DNA of 10,504 nt from assembly GCA_007127175.1 (NCBI GenBank), contig SKZX01000265.1, forward strand, positions 1-10,504, in the 5' to 3' direction. The notes beneath the pieces are model-generated. The model did not search any database. It worked only from the letters and a program-made list of their open reading frames with translations, and was not told the DNA's origin. Shown piece by piece: positions 1-9,223 of the stretch (positions are counted from its first letter, which is position 1; each line of letters starts with the position of its first letter). The stretch comes from Desulfobacterales bacterium. Lineage in GTDB: Bacteria; Desulfobacterota; Desulfobacteria; Desulfobacterales; Desulfosalsimonadaceae. Both the position numbers and the translations under genes were made by a program.

Positions 1-2
1 CG

Positions 3-3000
3 TCAGCCACCTATGGTCTCATGGATTTTGAATCCAGGGACAGGTACAGGAAAGCCGTTGAAGCGCTTGCGGTAAAAATCCCTTACAGCGAAACCGAAGT
101 GGCCCGGGAGGCGGTCCGCCTGGCGCAGCAAGGCGGCATCAAAAATCCATCCGGAGCGGATCACTACCGTCATGTCGGTTATTATCTCATGGACGCTGGG
201 CGCGCCAGGCTTGAAGCGCAACTGGAATTCCGGCCCGCCGCAGGGGTTTTCCTGAAACAATGGCTCCTGAATCGTCCGACCCTGCTTTATTTGGGGACAA
301 TCGGAATCCTGGCCCTGTCCATTCTGCTCCTGCTCATCGGTTACGGGTATAGCGCTGGCGCAACGACTCTCCAATTGTGCCTGATTTCGGTTTTTAGCCT
401 GATCCCCGTTGTCACCGCCGCCGTCACCCTGACGAACTGGGCCCTTACCCGTGTCATTTCCCCCCGGGTGCTGCCGAAACTCGACTTAAAAGATGGTATT
501 CCTGACGATTGCCGCACGATTGTGGTGATCCCGACCCTGTTGAGCGATACCGATGAAATCGATGCGCTGCTTCGCCAGTTGGAACGCCACTATCTGGGCA
601 ATACCGATCCCCGCCTCTTTTTTGCGCTGCTGACAGACGTGGCAGATGCGCCCGAAAAAGAGATCCCTCAGGACCGGGAGTTGATCGCAAGGACCATCAC
701 CGGCACCGAATATCTCAACCAGCGCTACGGGGCATCGCCCGAAAACAAGACGGAGCATTCGCCCTTTTTTCTTTTTCATCGGGAACGACTGTGGAATCCC
801 AAAGAAAACATATGGATGGGGTGGGAGCGCAAAAGAGGAAAGCTCGATGAATTCAACCGCCTGATCAGGGGAGACGAAAATACTTCCTATGCCGTCCGGA
901 TCGGGGATATGGCCGCCTTGTCGGATATGCGCTATGTCATCACCCTGGATGCCGATACCCTGCTACCGCGCGAAACGGCCCATCGTCTGATCGGAACCCT
1001 GGCTCACCCATTAAACCGTTTACGCTTCGATTCCCGGACGGGCGAAGGCATCACCGGATATACGGTCCTTCAGCCGAGAACAGAAATTCATCCGGTCAGT
1101 GCAAGCCGATCCCTTTTTTCCGGAATTTTTTCCGGAAGCAGCGGATTGGATCTGTATTCCACCGCTGCGTCGGACGTTTATCAGGACCTGTTCGGAGAAG
1201 GCATCTACACGGGCAAGGGCATCTATGATATCGCCGCCTTTGAACGTATCCTTTTCCGGCGGGTTCCGGATAACGCACTGTTAAGCCATGACCTCTTCGA
1301 AGGCATTCATGTCCGGGTCGGTCTGGTGACCGATATTGTTTTGCTGGAAGAATACCCCTCCAGTTATCCGGTGTATGCGCGCCGGCTGCATCGATGGGTT
1401 CGGGGGGACTGGCAGCTTCTGCCCTGGCTGTTGTTCCGCAAACCCCATCCCAAAGTCATTGCCAGTCCCTACCGGATTTCGCTGATCGGCCGCTGGAAAA
1501 TTCTCGACAACCTGATCAGAAGCCTGTTTCAGCCGGCAATGCTGGTTCTGCTCATCGCCGTATGGTTTTTGTTTCCCGGGCCGGTCATTATCTGGACACT
1601 GCTCGCCCTGCTGTTGTCGGCCGTTCCGTTGGTACTTCAGGCAATAACACAACTGCCCTCTCAATTCCGGGATCGGACATCCCTGCGGGAAATTGCGGCC
1701 TGCTTTCGGCTGTCGGGCTCCCGCTGGCTGTTGATGCTGGCATTTCTGCCCTATGAAGCCATGATTACAATGGATGCCGTTTTCAGGACGCTCTACCGGC
1801 TCTGGGTTTCGCACAGGCGGCTGCTGGAGTGGACGACCTCGGCCAGTACCGCCCGGGTTTTTGAGAACAAAGGCAAATCGGGCTGGTTCTGGCAGCGAAT
1901 GTGGGGCGCCCCGGTGGTTGCCGCAGGTGTTGCCTTCCTGCTGAGCGTCTTTAATGTCACGGCTTTTTTCAGTGCCGCGCCGCTGCTGATTGCCTGGCTT
2001 CTCTCTCCATACATCGCCTACCGGATCAGCCGGCCCGCAGAGATAGCGCAGGAGTTTCTGGAAACTGGTCAGCGTTACCAGCTTCGCCGGCTTGCCCGGC
2101 GCACCTGGTTTTTTTTCGAGCAGTTTGTGGGCCCTGAAGATTACTGGCTCCCGCCGGATCATTTTCAGCAGTCGCCTCTGGGGAGTGTGGCGCACCGCAC
2201 GTCCCCCACCAACATCGGGCTTTTGCTGCTGTCTACCCTGTCGGCGTACGACCTGGGATATATCGGCCTCCCCCTGCTCTCCGCCCGTTTACGCAACACC
2301 TTTGACGCAATGGAAAAACTGGAGCGACATCGGGGTCATTTTCTCAATTGGTATGAAACCCGCAGCCTTCAGCCGCTTCAGCCCCGATATGTGTCCGCGG
2401 TTGACAGCGGGAACCTGGCCGCATGCCTCCTGACGCTTCGCCAGGGATGCGCTGACTTGCAGAACGCCTCGATATTGCGTTGGCAGCGGTACCAGGGCCT
2501 TCTCGACACCCTTGATGTACTCGACGACATCGTTGCGCATTTTAAAAAAGACGCCTACGAAGCGGTCAGCCCGGTGAAATCCCAGTGGGACCATATCCGA
2601 AACCATGTATTGGCCGTTCAGGACAAACCAGAACAGTGGATATCCCTTCTGCATCAACTGGAGGAAGATGACTGGCCGGAACTGGACCGGCGCCTGGCCG
2701 GCATGGTGGAAACCAAAGGACATCTCCTGAACGCAGCCGACTTAAACACTCTGCGCCTATGGACACAACGAATTCACTACCAGTTGCACAATGCGCGGCG
2801 GGAACTTTTGAGACTCACGCCCTGGCTTTCGATGCTTGATAAAGTACCTGCGCTTTTGCAGACCGCCAATACCCCGGCAGCCGAAGAATGGAATGGGCTA
2901 AAGGGCTCGCTGCCGCTTATGCCGACTATCGATGAGGTGGAGACTGTTTGCGGCTCAGCTCTGGAGCGCCTTGCCCGTCTGCAGAAGGTATTGAACACCA

Positions 3001-6000
3001 TGCCGTCCGCAGAGGACCGCAGCGAAGCCCTGGCGTGGTGCGCGCAATTGAAAGAAAGCCTCCTGTCGGCGCAAGAAAACGCCCGATATATCCTGTCGGA
3101 TTTCAGGGAAATCGGTCGGCAGGCGGAAGCAATGGTGGCGGCCATGGATTTCACGTTTCTGTTCAATCCCCACCGGCAGCTTTTTCGGATCGGCTACAAC
3201 GTGGATGCAGACGCTTTTGACGCCAATCACTATGATCTGATTGCCTCTGAGGCGCGTATCGCAAGCCTGGTGGCTATCGCGAAGGGAGATGTCCCCCAGA
3301 GCCACTGGCTGCATCTGTCCCGGCCGATGGCCCGGAAGGATAATACACGATATCTGCTTTCCTGGAGCGGAAGCATGTTTGAATACCTCATGCCCGTCCT
3401 GCTGATGCGGGAGGACGCAGCCACGCTTCTGGGACAAAGCGCCCGTGCCGCGGTGGCCCGCCAGATCGCATTCGGAAAGCAGAAAAAAGTGCCGTGGGGG
3501 GTTTCCGAGTCTGCGTATTACCGGTTCAACGCCGATATGCACTACCAATACCGGGCTTTCGGGGTGCAGGAACTGGGATTCAAAAGGGGGCTGGAAGAGG
3601 ATCTGGTCATCGCCCCCTACGCGTCCCTGCTGGCGCTGACAATCCGGCCGCGGGCTGTCGTGGACAATATTGCCGCGCTCACCAAACAAAATGCTTTAGG
3701 TACTTACGGCTTCTACGAGGCGCTGGACTACACGCCGTCACGGCTTTCCATGGGAGAAAAACAGGCCGTCATCCGCTCCTTTTACAGCCATCACCAGGGC
3801 ATGATTTTGCTGTCCCTGGCCAATTATCTCACCGATGGCAAGATGATCAACCGGTTCCACAGTGATCCCCGGATTCAAAGCGCCGAGTTGCTGCTGCAGG
3901 AGAAATTTCCGAATCAGGCGCCGCTTGAAAAACTTCCTGAAATGGCGGCCGTTCGGCGGACCCAGCAAAAACCAAAAATTGAGCTCAATTCCTGGTCCGT
4001 GCCGGTCCATTCCTGCTTCCCGCATGCTCATCTGCTCTCCAACGGTCATTACGGAGTATTTATCACCAGCGCCGGAAGCGGTTTCAGCGTGTGGGAGAAA
4101 ACCGCTCTGACCCGGTGGCGCGCCGACACCACCCTCGACAACCAGGGGACCTGGATCTATGTATGCGATCAGGAGAGCGGTGAGCTCTGGTCGGCCACTT
4201 ATCAGCCTCTTGGAAAGGCGCCAAGGAAGTCCGAGGCACATTTTTCGCCCCACAAAGCCGACTTTCGAACGGAATTTCAAGACATTGTCCTTCACACCGA
4301 AATCACCGTGCCGCCGGAGGATGCCATGGAAATCCGCCGGCTCACCATCACCAATCAGGGTCATCGAACACGCCGTTTGTTTGCCGCCAGCTACGGGGAG
4401 GTGGTCCTGGCCCCGCCGGAGATCGACCGGCGCCATCCGGCTTTTAACAAACTGTTTATTGAAAGCCGGTTCATGGAAGAAATAAACGGGCTTTTCTTTC
4501 GGCGCCGTCCGCGCTCGGCAAACGAGTCCCCGATTTTTCTGATCCACGGTCTTATCCTCCCGGAAGGCACAGCCGCCACAGGCGCCCATGAAATTAACCG
4601 CCTTCGGTTTCTGGGTAGGGGGCGGACGGTCCGCGATCCCATCTGGCCAGCGCAGAGCAAGACCGGTGCGGGCCAAAATAGCGAAGCAGCTCTTGATCCG
4701 ATCATGTCTCTGGGCCAGGAGATCGAACTGCAACCGAACGAGAAAATCCAGATCGCATGGTTTACCCTGGCTGCAAACGCACAGGAGTTGGCCATGGAAA
4801 CCGCCAAACGATATCAGGACCTGTCAGGAGTGGACCGGGCCTTTTCGGCGGTAAAAACGAAGACCCGATCGGAACTCCAGCAGCTGGCGCTTTCAAGTCC
4901 GGAGCTGGCCGCCATGCAGAAACTTCTTTCTGTTATGCTCTATCCGCACCCGGCCCTGCGGGCCGATCCGAAAACATTGGCGGCCAATACCAGGGGGCAG
5001 CCGGGGTTGTGGCCCCATGCCATATCCGGTGACAACCCCATCCTTCTGGTCCGCATCTCCGGCCAGGAGGGAACGGCAGTTGTCCAGGAGATGCTTCGGG
5101 CCCATGCTTACTGGCGCAACCGCGGTTTTAAAATCGATCTGGTCATTGTCAACATGAAGGAAAGCGGATATGCCCAGGAGCTGCAGGGGCAGCTGCATCG
5201 TCTTTTGCAGCGCACCAACAGCTATGAGTGGCTGAACCGGCGCGGCGGCATCTTTCTTTTGAATGCCGATCAGATGGAAGAAGCCGACCGCGTTTTGCTG
5301 GACACCGCAGCAAGGGGGATAGTGGACGCGGATAAAGGGCCGCTTGCCGATCAACTGGCCGGCATTGACACGTCACCGACACCGCCGCTTCCGGACTTCA
5401 TCCCGGAACCCGCAACGGCCGAAAAGCCATTGCTGACACCGCCGCTTTCACGACCGGCCGACCTTCAGTTTGACAACGGGCTGGGCGGATTCACCCCGGA
5501 CGGGCGCGAATACGTCATTTACCTGGCCCCCGGGCAGATGCCCCCCGCCCCCTGGATCAACGTGATCGCCAATCCGGCATTCGGCTTTACAATCTCGGAG
5601 AGCGGGTCCGGCAATACCTGGGCGGTTAACAGCGGCGAAAACCGCCTGACACCGTGGCACAATGACCCTGTCTCCGATCCCCCGGGAGAGGCACTTTACC
5701 TGCGCGATGAAGAAACAGCGGAGGTATGGTCGCCGACACCGCTGCCGGCCGGAGAGCCCGAGCCCCACCTGATACGGCACGGTGCCGGCTACACTGTCTT
5801 TGAACACCGCAGCCACGGAATTTGTCAGCAAATGCGCCTTTTTACGCCTGTTGCCGACCCGGTCAAGCTCATTTGCCTCCGCCTGGAGAACATGAGCGGA
5901 CGAATGCGCCGGGTAACGGCCTCCTATTACGCGGACTGGGTGCTCGGCCCGGATCGGGAAGGCATGCAGCCATTCATCGTAACGTCGTATGACAACGAAA

Positions 6001-7865
6001 ATCATGCCTTGCTTGTGCACAATGCCTACAATGCCGAATTCGGCGAAAGGGTTGCCTTTCTCTCGGCAGACAGGCCGCTTCACGGGTTTACCGCCAGCCG
6101 CTCCGAGTTTTTGGGGCGCATGGGAGACTACCGGCGTCCGGCCGCTCTCGGACGTATCGGTCTGGCCAATGACACCACGGCGGGGATCGATCCATGCGGT
6201 GCGGTCCAGGTCCACCTCAATCTGGCCCCGGGAGAAGTCCAGGACGTCTGTTTTCTGTTGGGACAAGGTGCGAACCGGGAAGATGCGCAGCAGCTTGTGG
6301 CAAAATACCGGCAGCCGGGGCGCATCGATGAAGCATGGCGGGAGACAACGGCGTTCTGGGATGAACTGCTGGGGTCCGTGACGGTTGAAACGCCGGATGC
6401 GGCCATGGATCTGCTGCTGAACCGATGGCTGGTTTACCAGAATCTTTCCTGCCGCATCTGGGGGCGCTCGGCGCTCTACCAGTCGAGCGGCGCATTCGGT
6501 TTTCGGGATCAACTGCAGGATATGACGGGTGTTTTGCACCACCGGCCGGAGATCGCCCGGGAGCACCTTCTGCTTGCGGCCCGGCACCAGTTCGCAGAAG
6601 GCGACGTCCTGCACTGGTGGCACCCGCCGTCCGGGCGCGGGGTGCGCACCCGCATGACCGACGACCTGCTGTGGCTGCCCTATGTGACCGCCCATTACGT
6701 GAAAGTCACCGGTGATGTTTCCGTCTTGGACGAGCAGATTCCGTTTCTGCAGGCAAAGGCGCTCGAACCCGAAGAGGAGGAACGATACGGCCATTATGAA
6801 AACACCGCCGAAGGTTTCAGCCTTTACGAGCATTGCCTGCGGGCCATCCGGAAAGCCGCTACCCGGGGAAATCACGGGCTGCCACTGATCGGCGCCGGCG
6901 ACTGGAACGACGGCATGAACCGGGTCGGCATCGGCGGAAAAGGGGAAAGCGTATGGCTGGCCTGGTTTCTGCTCGCGACCCTTATTGATTTTTCGGATAT
7001 CTGCCGGCAGATGGATCAGGGTGGGCAGGCGGATACTTTTATCGCCATGTCCCGGCAACTGCGCCGTGATATCGAAGCGTCCGGCTGGGACGGGGAGTGG
7101 TATTTGCGGGGATTCTACGATGACGGCGTACCGCTGGGCTCGTCTAAATCCGACGAGTGCCGGATCGACGCTATCGCGCAGTCCTGGGCTGTTCTTTCGG
7201 GTGGAGAGACGGAATTTTCCCGTGCCAAACGCGCCATGGAAGCGGTCGAAAAACACCTCGTAAACCCGGAAGACCAGCTGATCCGGCTTTTTGCGCCGCC
7301 CTTTGACACCTCGCCGCGCGACCCCGGATACATTAAAGGGTATCCCCCGGGCATCCGGGAAAACGGGGGGCAGTACACCCACGCGGCAATCTGGACCGTA
7401 TGGGCCTTTGCCGAGTTGGGCCAGGGGGACCTCAGCCACGCGCTTTTCAGGATGTTAAACCCCATCTGTCACGGGGATACCCGGGAAAAAATTGCCCGGT
7501 ACCGGGTGGAACCCTATGTCATCGCAGCCGATGTCTACAGCATGGCCCCCCACACCGGTCGCGGCGGTTGGACCTGGTATACCGGATCAGGGAACTGGAT
7601 GTACCGCCTTGGACTCGAGGCGATTCTGGGGTTTGCCCGCACCGGAAATGTTCTTCGCATCTCCCCCTGCATCCCCAGGGCCTGGCCCGGATTTACGATA
7701 ACCTATCGCCATGGCGCGTCGATTTATCATATTCAGGTCCTAAACCCGAAAGGCGTCAACAACGGGATCGAACAGATTCTGCTCGAAGGCGAAGTCCTGA
7801 GCGGCAATGATATTTCCCTTTCAGATGAAAAGCGGCGATACGACGTCGTGGTGCGCATGGGGTGA
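3..7865 (+). CDS. ndvB: Cyclic beta-1,2-glucan synthase (NdvB/ChvB/Cgs family), 5'-partial
   Basis: This inner-membrane enzyme is expected to polymerise glucose from UDP-glucose into beta-1,2-glucan, set its length and cyclise it for the periplasm. The frame is open to the window edge, reading SATYGL before the first Met at 21, and that Met sits inside a family motif (MDFESRDRYR), so the true start is upstream. By comparison with family proteins of about 2,800-2,900 residues, roughly 300 residues are missing. Numbering from the Met at 21: two membrane segments at about 88-108 and 117-141; a GT84 glucosyltransferase core with DAD at 310-312, SHDLFEG at 422-428 and RLHRWVRGDWQ at 455-465; further membrane segments at about 505-548, 569-590 and 631-675. 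A glycoamylase-like region spans about 1066-1275, with WGVSESAYY at 1159 and SHHQGM at 1256. Two GT36/GH94 beta-sandwich modules start near 1335 and 1845, joined by a proline-rich linker at about 1783-1815. The GH94 (alpha/alpha)6 domain follows, with GDWNDGMN at 2293-2300 holding the presumed catalytic Asp. The C-terminus looks intact. Family assignment is firm; the cyclic product is inferred from the architecture. Confidence 0.95.
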   Translation, partial: SATYGLMDFESRDRYRKAVEALAVKIPYSETEVAREAVRLAQQGGIKNPSGADHYRHVGYYLMDAGRARLEAQLEFRPAAGVFLKQWLLNRPTLLYLGTIGILALSILLLLIGYGYSAGATTLQLCLISVFSLIPVVTAAVTLTNWALTRVISPRVLPKLDLKDGIPDDCRTIVVIPTLLSDTDEIDALLRQLERHYLGNTDPRLFFALLTDVADAPEKEIPQDRELIARTITGTEYLNQRYGASPENKTEHSPFFLFHRERLWNPKENIWMGWERKRGKLDEFNRLIRGDENTSYAVRIGDMAALSDMRYVITLDADTLLPRETAHRLIGTLAHPLNRLRFDSRTGEGITGYTVLQPRTEIHPVSASRSLFSGIFSGSSGLDLYSTAASDVYQDLFGEGIYTGKGIYDIAAFERILFRRVPDNALLSHDLFEGIHVRVGLVTDIVLLEEYPSSYPVYARRLHRWVRGDWQLLPWLLFRKPHPKVIASPYRISLIGRWKILDNLIRSLFQPAMLVLLIAVWFLFPGPVIIWTLLALLLSAVPLVLQAITQLPSQFRDRTSLREIAACFRLSGSRWLLMLAFLPYEAMITMDAVFRTLYRLWVSHRRLLEWTTSASTARVFENKGKSGWFWQRMWGAPVVAAGVAFLLSVFNVTAFFSAAPLLIAWLLSPYIAYRISRPAEIAQEFLETGQRYQLRRLARRTWFFFEQFVGPEDYWLPPDHFQQSPLGSVAHRTSPTNIGLLLLSTLSAYDLGYIGLPLLSARLRNTFDAMEKLERHRGHFLNWYETRSLQPLQPRYVSAVDSGNLAACLLTLRQGCADLQNASILRWQRYQGLLDTLDVLDDIVAHFKKDAYEAVSPVKSQWDHIRNHVLAVQDKPEQWISLLHQLEEDDWPELDRRLAGMVETKGHLLNAADLNTLRLWTQRIHYQLHNARRELLRLTPWLSMLDKVPALLQTANTPAAEEWNGLKGSLPLMPTIDEVETVCGSALERLARLQKVLNTMPSAEDRSEALAWCAQLKESLLSAQENARYILSDFREIGRQAEAMVAAMDFTFLFNPHRQLFRIGYNVDADAFDANHYDLIASEARIASLVAIAKGDVPQSHWLHLSRPMARKDNTRYLLSWSGSMFEYLMPVLLMREDAATLLGQSARAAVARQIAFGKQKKVPWGVSESAYYRFNADMHYQYRAFGVQELGFKRGLEEDLVIAPYASLLALTIRPRAVVDNIAALTKQNALGTYGFYEALDYTPSRLSMGEKQAVIRSFYSHHQGMILLSLANYLTDGKMINRFHSDPRIQSAELLLQEKFPNQAPLEKLPEMAAVRRTQQKPKIELNSWSVPVHSCFPHAHLLSNGHYGVFITSAGSGFSVWEKTALTRWRADTTLDNQGTWIYVCDQESGELWSATYQPLGKAPRKSEAHFSPHKADFRTEFQDIVLHTEITVPPEDAMEIRRLTITNQGHRTRRLFAASYGEVVLAPPEIDRRHPAFNKLFIESRFMEEINGLFFRRRPRSANESPIFLIHGLILPEGTAATGAHEINRLRFLGRGRTVRDPIWPAQSKTGAGQNSEAALDPIMSLGQEIELQPNEKIQIAWFTLAANAQELAMETAKRYQDLSGVDRAFSAVKTKTRSELQQLALSSPELAAMQKLLSVMLYPHPALRADPKTLAANTRGQPGLWPHAISGDNPILLVRISGQEGTAVVQEMLRAHAYWRNRGFKIDLVIVNMKESGYAQELQGQLHRLLQRTNSYEWLNRRGGIFLLNADQMEEADRVLLDTAARGIVDADKGPLADQLAGIDTSPTPPLPDFIPEPATAEKPLLTPPLSRPADLQFDNGLGGFTPDGREYVIYLAPGQMPPAPWINVIANPAFGFTISESGSGNTWAVNSGENRLTPWHNDPVSDPPGEALYLRDEETAEVWSPTPLPAGEPEPHLIRHGAGYTVFEHRSHGICQQMRLFTPVADPVKLICLRLENMSGRMRRVTASYYADWVLGPDREGMQPFIVTSYDNENHALLVHNAYNAEFGERVAFLSADRPLHGFTASRSEFLGRMGDYRRPAALGRIGLANDTTAGIDPCGAVQVHLNLAPGEVQDVCFLLGQGANREDAQQLVAKYRQPGRIDEAWRETTAFWDELLGSVTVETPDAAMDLLLNRWLVYQNLSCRIWGRSALYQSSGAFGFRDQLQDMTGVLHHRPEIAREHLLLAARHQFAEGDVLHWWHPPSGRGVRTRMTDDLLWLPYVTAHYVKVTGDVSVLDEQIPFLQAKALEPEEEERYGHYENTAEGFSLYEHCLRAIRKAATRGNHGLPLIGAGDWNDGMNRVGIGGKGESVWLAWFLLATLIDFSDICRQMDQGGQADTFIAMSRQLRRDIEASGWDGEWYLRGFYDDGVPLGSSKSDECRIDAIAQSWAVLSGGETEFSRAKRAMEAVEKHLVNPEDQLIRLFAPPFDTSPRDPGYIKGYPPGIRENGGQYTHAAIWTVWAFAELGQGDLSHALFRMLNPICHGDTREKIARYRVEPYVIAADVYSMAPHTGRGGWTWYTGSGNWMYRLGLEAILGFARTGNVLRISPCIPRAWPGFTITYRHGASIYHIQVLNPKGVNNGIEQILLEGEVLSGNDISLSDEKRRYDVVVRMG

Positions 7866-7915
7866 TGCCAACGGCAACGTCTCACACAAGCCGGATGTAT
7901 TCTATTTAAAACCCC

Positions 7916-7954
7916 TTGACAAAATGGTCTGGTCTGGTCAGACTATTTTCAGAC
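7916..7954 (+). promoter_or_regulatory. Putative promoter and operator of the toxin-antitoxin operon
   Basis: A perfect -35-like TTGACA lies at 7916-7921, with only a weak -10 candidate (GACTAT, 7941-7946) at a long 19-bp spacing. Over this lie two tandem GTCTG pentamers (7927-7931, 7932-7936) and two CAGAC pentamers (7939-7943, 7950-7954). The inner pair forms a palindrome, GTCTG-GT-CAGAC, and the outer pair forms a wider inverted repeat. Type II antitoxins of the Phd/YefM type usually bind palindromes over their own promoter, so this is a sensible autoregulatory operator. The repeats are seen directly; the regulation is inferred, and the -10 is unconvincing. Confidence 0.5.
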
Positions 7955-7960
7955 AGGAGG
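7955..7960 (+). promoter_or_regulatory. Ribosome binding site fixing the antitoxin start
   Basis: A perfect AGGAGG sits six bases before the ATG at 7967. It favours that ATG over the in-frame TTG at 7916, which overlaps the -35 element and would add 17 residues unlike the Phd family. Confidence 0.85.
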
Positions 7961-7966
7961 TTAAGC

Positions 7967-8206
7967 ATGCTGATTGCCAATATTTCAGAAGCAAAGGCAC
8001 AGTTATCCGCGTTGATTGAAAAAGTCATGGCCGGAGAAGAAGTGATCATCGGCAAGGCTGGAAAGCCGGTAGCCCGCATCATCAAGTATGAGAATAGCCG
8101 GCAGCCGCGCCGGCCCGGCGCTTTAAAAGGAAAAATCAAAATCGCGGATGATTTCGATGTGCTCCCGGATGATATCGCCGAAGCATTCGGCATGGTGGAT
8201 AAATGA
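7967..8206 (+). CDS. Type II antitoxin, Phd/YefM family
   Basis: This 79-residue protein would neutralise the PIN-domain toxin encoded just downstream and probably repress its own operon. The N-terminal half (MLIANISEAKAQLSALIEKV, then GEEVIIGKAGKPVARIIKY, about residues 1-41) has the typical Phd/YefM pattern: a short strand, a helix carrying the AK-x-x-LS-x-LI signature, then a strand hairpin with GKPVARI. The C-terminal half is rich in Lys, Pro and Asp, ends in DDIAEAFGMVDK, and is the part expected to wrap around the toxin. The stop overlaps the toxin start as ATGA (8203-8206), indicating translational coupling. It could equally be called VapB, since Phd-type antitoxins commonly partner VapC toxins. 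Confidence 0.9.
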   Translation: MLIANISEAKAQLSALIEKVMAGEEVIIGKAGKPVARIIKYENSRQPRRPGALKGKIKIADDFDVLPDDIAEAFGMVDK

Positions 8207-8580
8207 ATCTGTTTCTCGACACCCATGTGCTGCTGTGGTGGTTGGATGACAGTCCTTATCTTTCCCCTGCTGAACGAAAAGCTATCGCTGATCCCGGAAA
8301 CCTGATTATTGTAAGTGCTGCCGTGATCTGGGAAATACGGATCAAGCAAGCGCTTGGAAAACTGGAAATTCCAGCGGATTTTTATCCCGTTATCAAAGAT
8401 CAGGGATTTGAACTTTTATCCATCACCACGGATCATGCGTATGCGGCAGGCGGGCTTCCAATGCACCATCGCGACCCCTTTGACAGAATGATTATCGCCC
8501 AAGCCCGACTGGAAAAACTATGCATCATCACCCGCGACAACCTGTTTTGCAGATACGATGCTTCCGTTTTTACGCTTTGA
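8203..8580 (+). CDS. vapC: PIN-domain toxin (VapC-like ribonuclease)
   Basis: This 125-residue PIN-domain protein is expected to be a Mg2+-dependent endoribonuclease that blocks translation when freed from its antitoxin; VapC enzymes typically cut tRNA or rRNA. The four acidic residues of the PIN active site are visible: D6 in FLDTHVLLWW, E44 in VIWEI, D94 in HRDPFDRMI and D112 in TRDN. The DTHVLLWWL start and the HRDPFDRMIIAQA block are typical of the subgroup paired with Phd/YefM antitoxins. Length is normal and there is no disruption, so the module looks functional. Its start overlaps the antitoxin stop by four bases. The RNA target cannot be told from the sequence. Confidence 0.92.
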   Translation: MNLFLDTHVLLWWLDDSPYLSPAERKAIADPGNLIIVSAAVIWEIRIKQALGKLEIPADFYPVIKDQGFELLSITTDHAYAAGGLPMHHRDPFDRMIIAQARLEKLCIITRDNLFCRYDASVFTL

Positions 8581-8636
8581 TTGGATTCCTTTCCCCCGGC
8601 ATAACCCGTTGATTTCCTGAAAACCATACCCCCCGC

Positions 8637-9002
8637 CACAAGGAGGATAATCCGCTTTTTTCCTGGCTTTCTTGGAATCTCCCGGGCGTTGAAAAGCATG
8701 GTGCGGCTGCCGAGGTCGGCAAATTCGTGTTTAAGCTCGTAGTCGTCAAGGGAAAATTTTTGAGGAAGGCAGGTCTCGAGCAGTTGCCGCAGTTCCGCAA
8801 TGCCCCAATGTTTGTCGCCCAGATTGTAGATAAGCCTGCCCAGGGTCTCTTCAGGCTTTACTTTAAAGACGTCGCAAAAGGAACGACTGGCGGAAATCAC
8901 CCTTAAATCATGATCCAGAACGATTAAAGGCCCACGCCCGGCGGTGATGAAACTTTCGGCGTATTAAAAGATTTCATCATCGGATGTTTTAGGCGCTGCC
9001 AT
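8637..9002 (-). pseudogene. Degraded PAS-domain sensor gene, nonsense-mutated and 3'-truncated
   Basis: Reading leftward from the ATG at 9002 gives MAAPKTSDDEIF, then an in-frame TAA at codon 13 (8966-8964), then YAESFITAGRGPLIVLDHDL and on through VISASRSFCDVFKVKPEETLG, a stretch around HWGIAELRQLLE, HEFADLGSRTMLFNAREI and finally IILLV near 8637. That is one continuous PAS domain of the kind found at the front of sensor histidine kinases. Strong PAS-like sequence on both sides of the stop points to a single base change (for example CAA to TAA). After IILLV the frame no longer resembles the family and runs antisense into the toxin gene, so the kinase or other output part is gone. The only later start seen is a GTG at 8900, inside the PAS fold and without a well-spaced ribosome site. 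Most likely non-functional; the original output domain is unknown. Confidence 0.75.
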
Positions 9003-9032
9003 TTTTGACGCACTCGTAAACGTCGGTTTTCA

Positions 9033-9180
9033 GATGGTGCTGTAAAAAGTTCAGGATCAAGGCTTGCGCGATTCCCAAAAATACAGAGTGCTTAGCCGTA
9101 CGTGTATGTCTACAAGGCGTAAGCCGCAAATTCTGAGGAAACGCGCATAACGCAGATATTGGACTTCTTACGGTGCCATC
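9033..9180. repeat. 148-bp imperfect inverted repeat (copy A of an intergenic palindromic element)
   Basis: The left end (9033, GATGGTGCTGTAAAAAGTTC) and the complement of the right end (from 9180, GATGGCACCGTAAGAAGTCC) align over about 40 bases at roughly 70 percent. Near the tips most differences are C/T or G/A, so an RNA copy could still pair through G-U. The centre contains CTTAGCCGTACGTG (9091-9104), and the right arm contains AACGCAGATATTGG (9149-9162); both recur in copy B. There is no coding capacity for a transposase, so this is a MITE- or REP-like element. It lies 43 bp beyond the stop of the small basic ORF and 30 bp before the PAS remnant. No clear target-site duplication is visible. 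Confidence 0.75.
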
Positions 9181-9223
9181 ATTTATAATTTCTGCAAATT
9201 TTCACCTGTAGCCCGAACCGATT

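Noticed and set aside
5448..7439. 663-codon open frame on the minus strand
   Set aside because: It lies wholly antisense to the conserved GH94 region of the glucan synthase, has low-complexity Arg/Pro/Gly-rich composition and no recognisable motif; a GC-codon shadow.
7866..7966. Terminator after the glucan synthase gene
   Set aside because: No GC-rich hairpin with a T-run is visible; read-through into the toxin-antitoxin genes cannot be excluded, but nothing specific supports a terminator.
8989..9090. Minus-strand frame through repeat A ending in a stop that overlaps the PAS start by 14 bases
   Set aside because: It could be the tail of a lost upstream gene, but most of it is repeat arm, it is only about 30 codons long and has no recognisable similarity.
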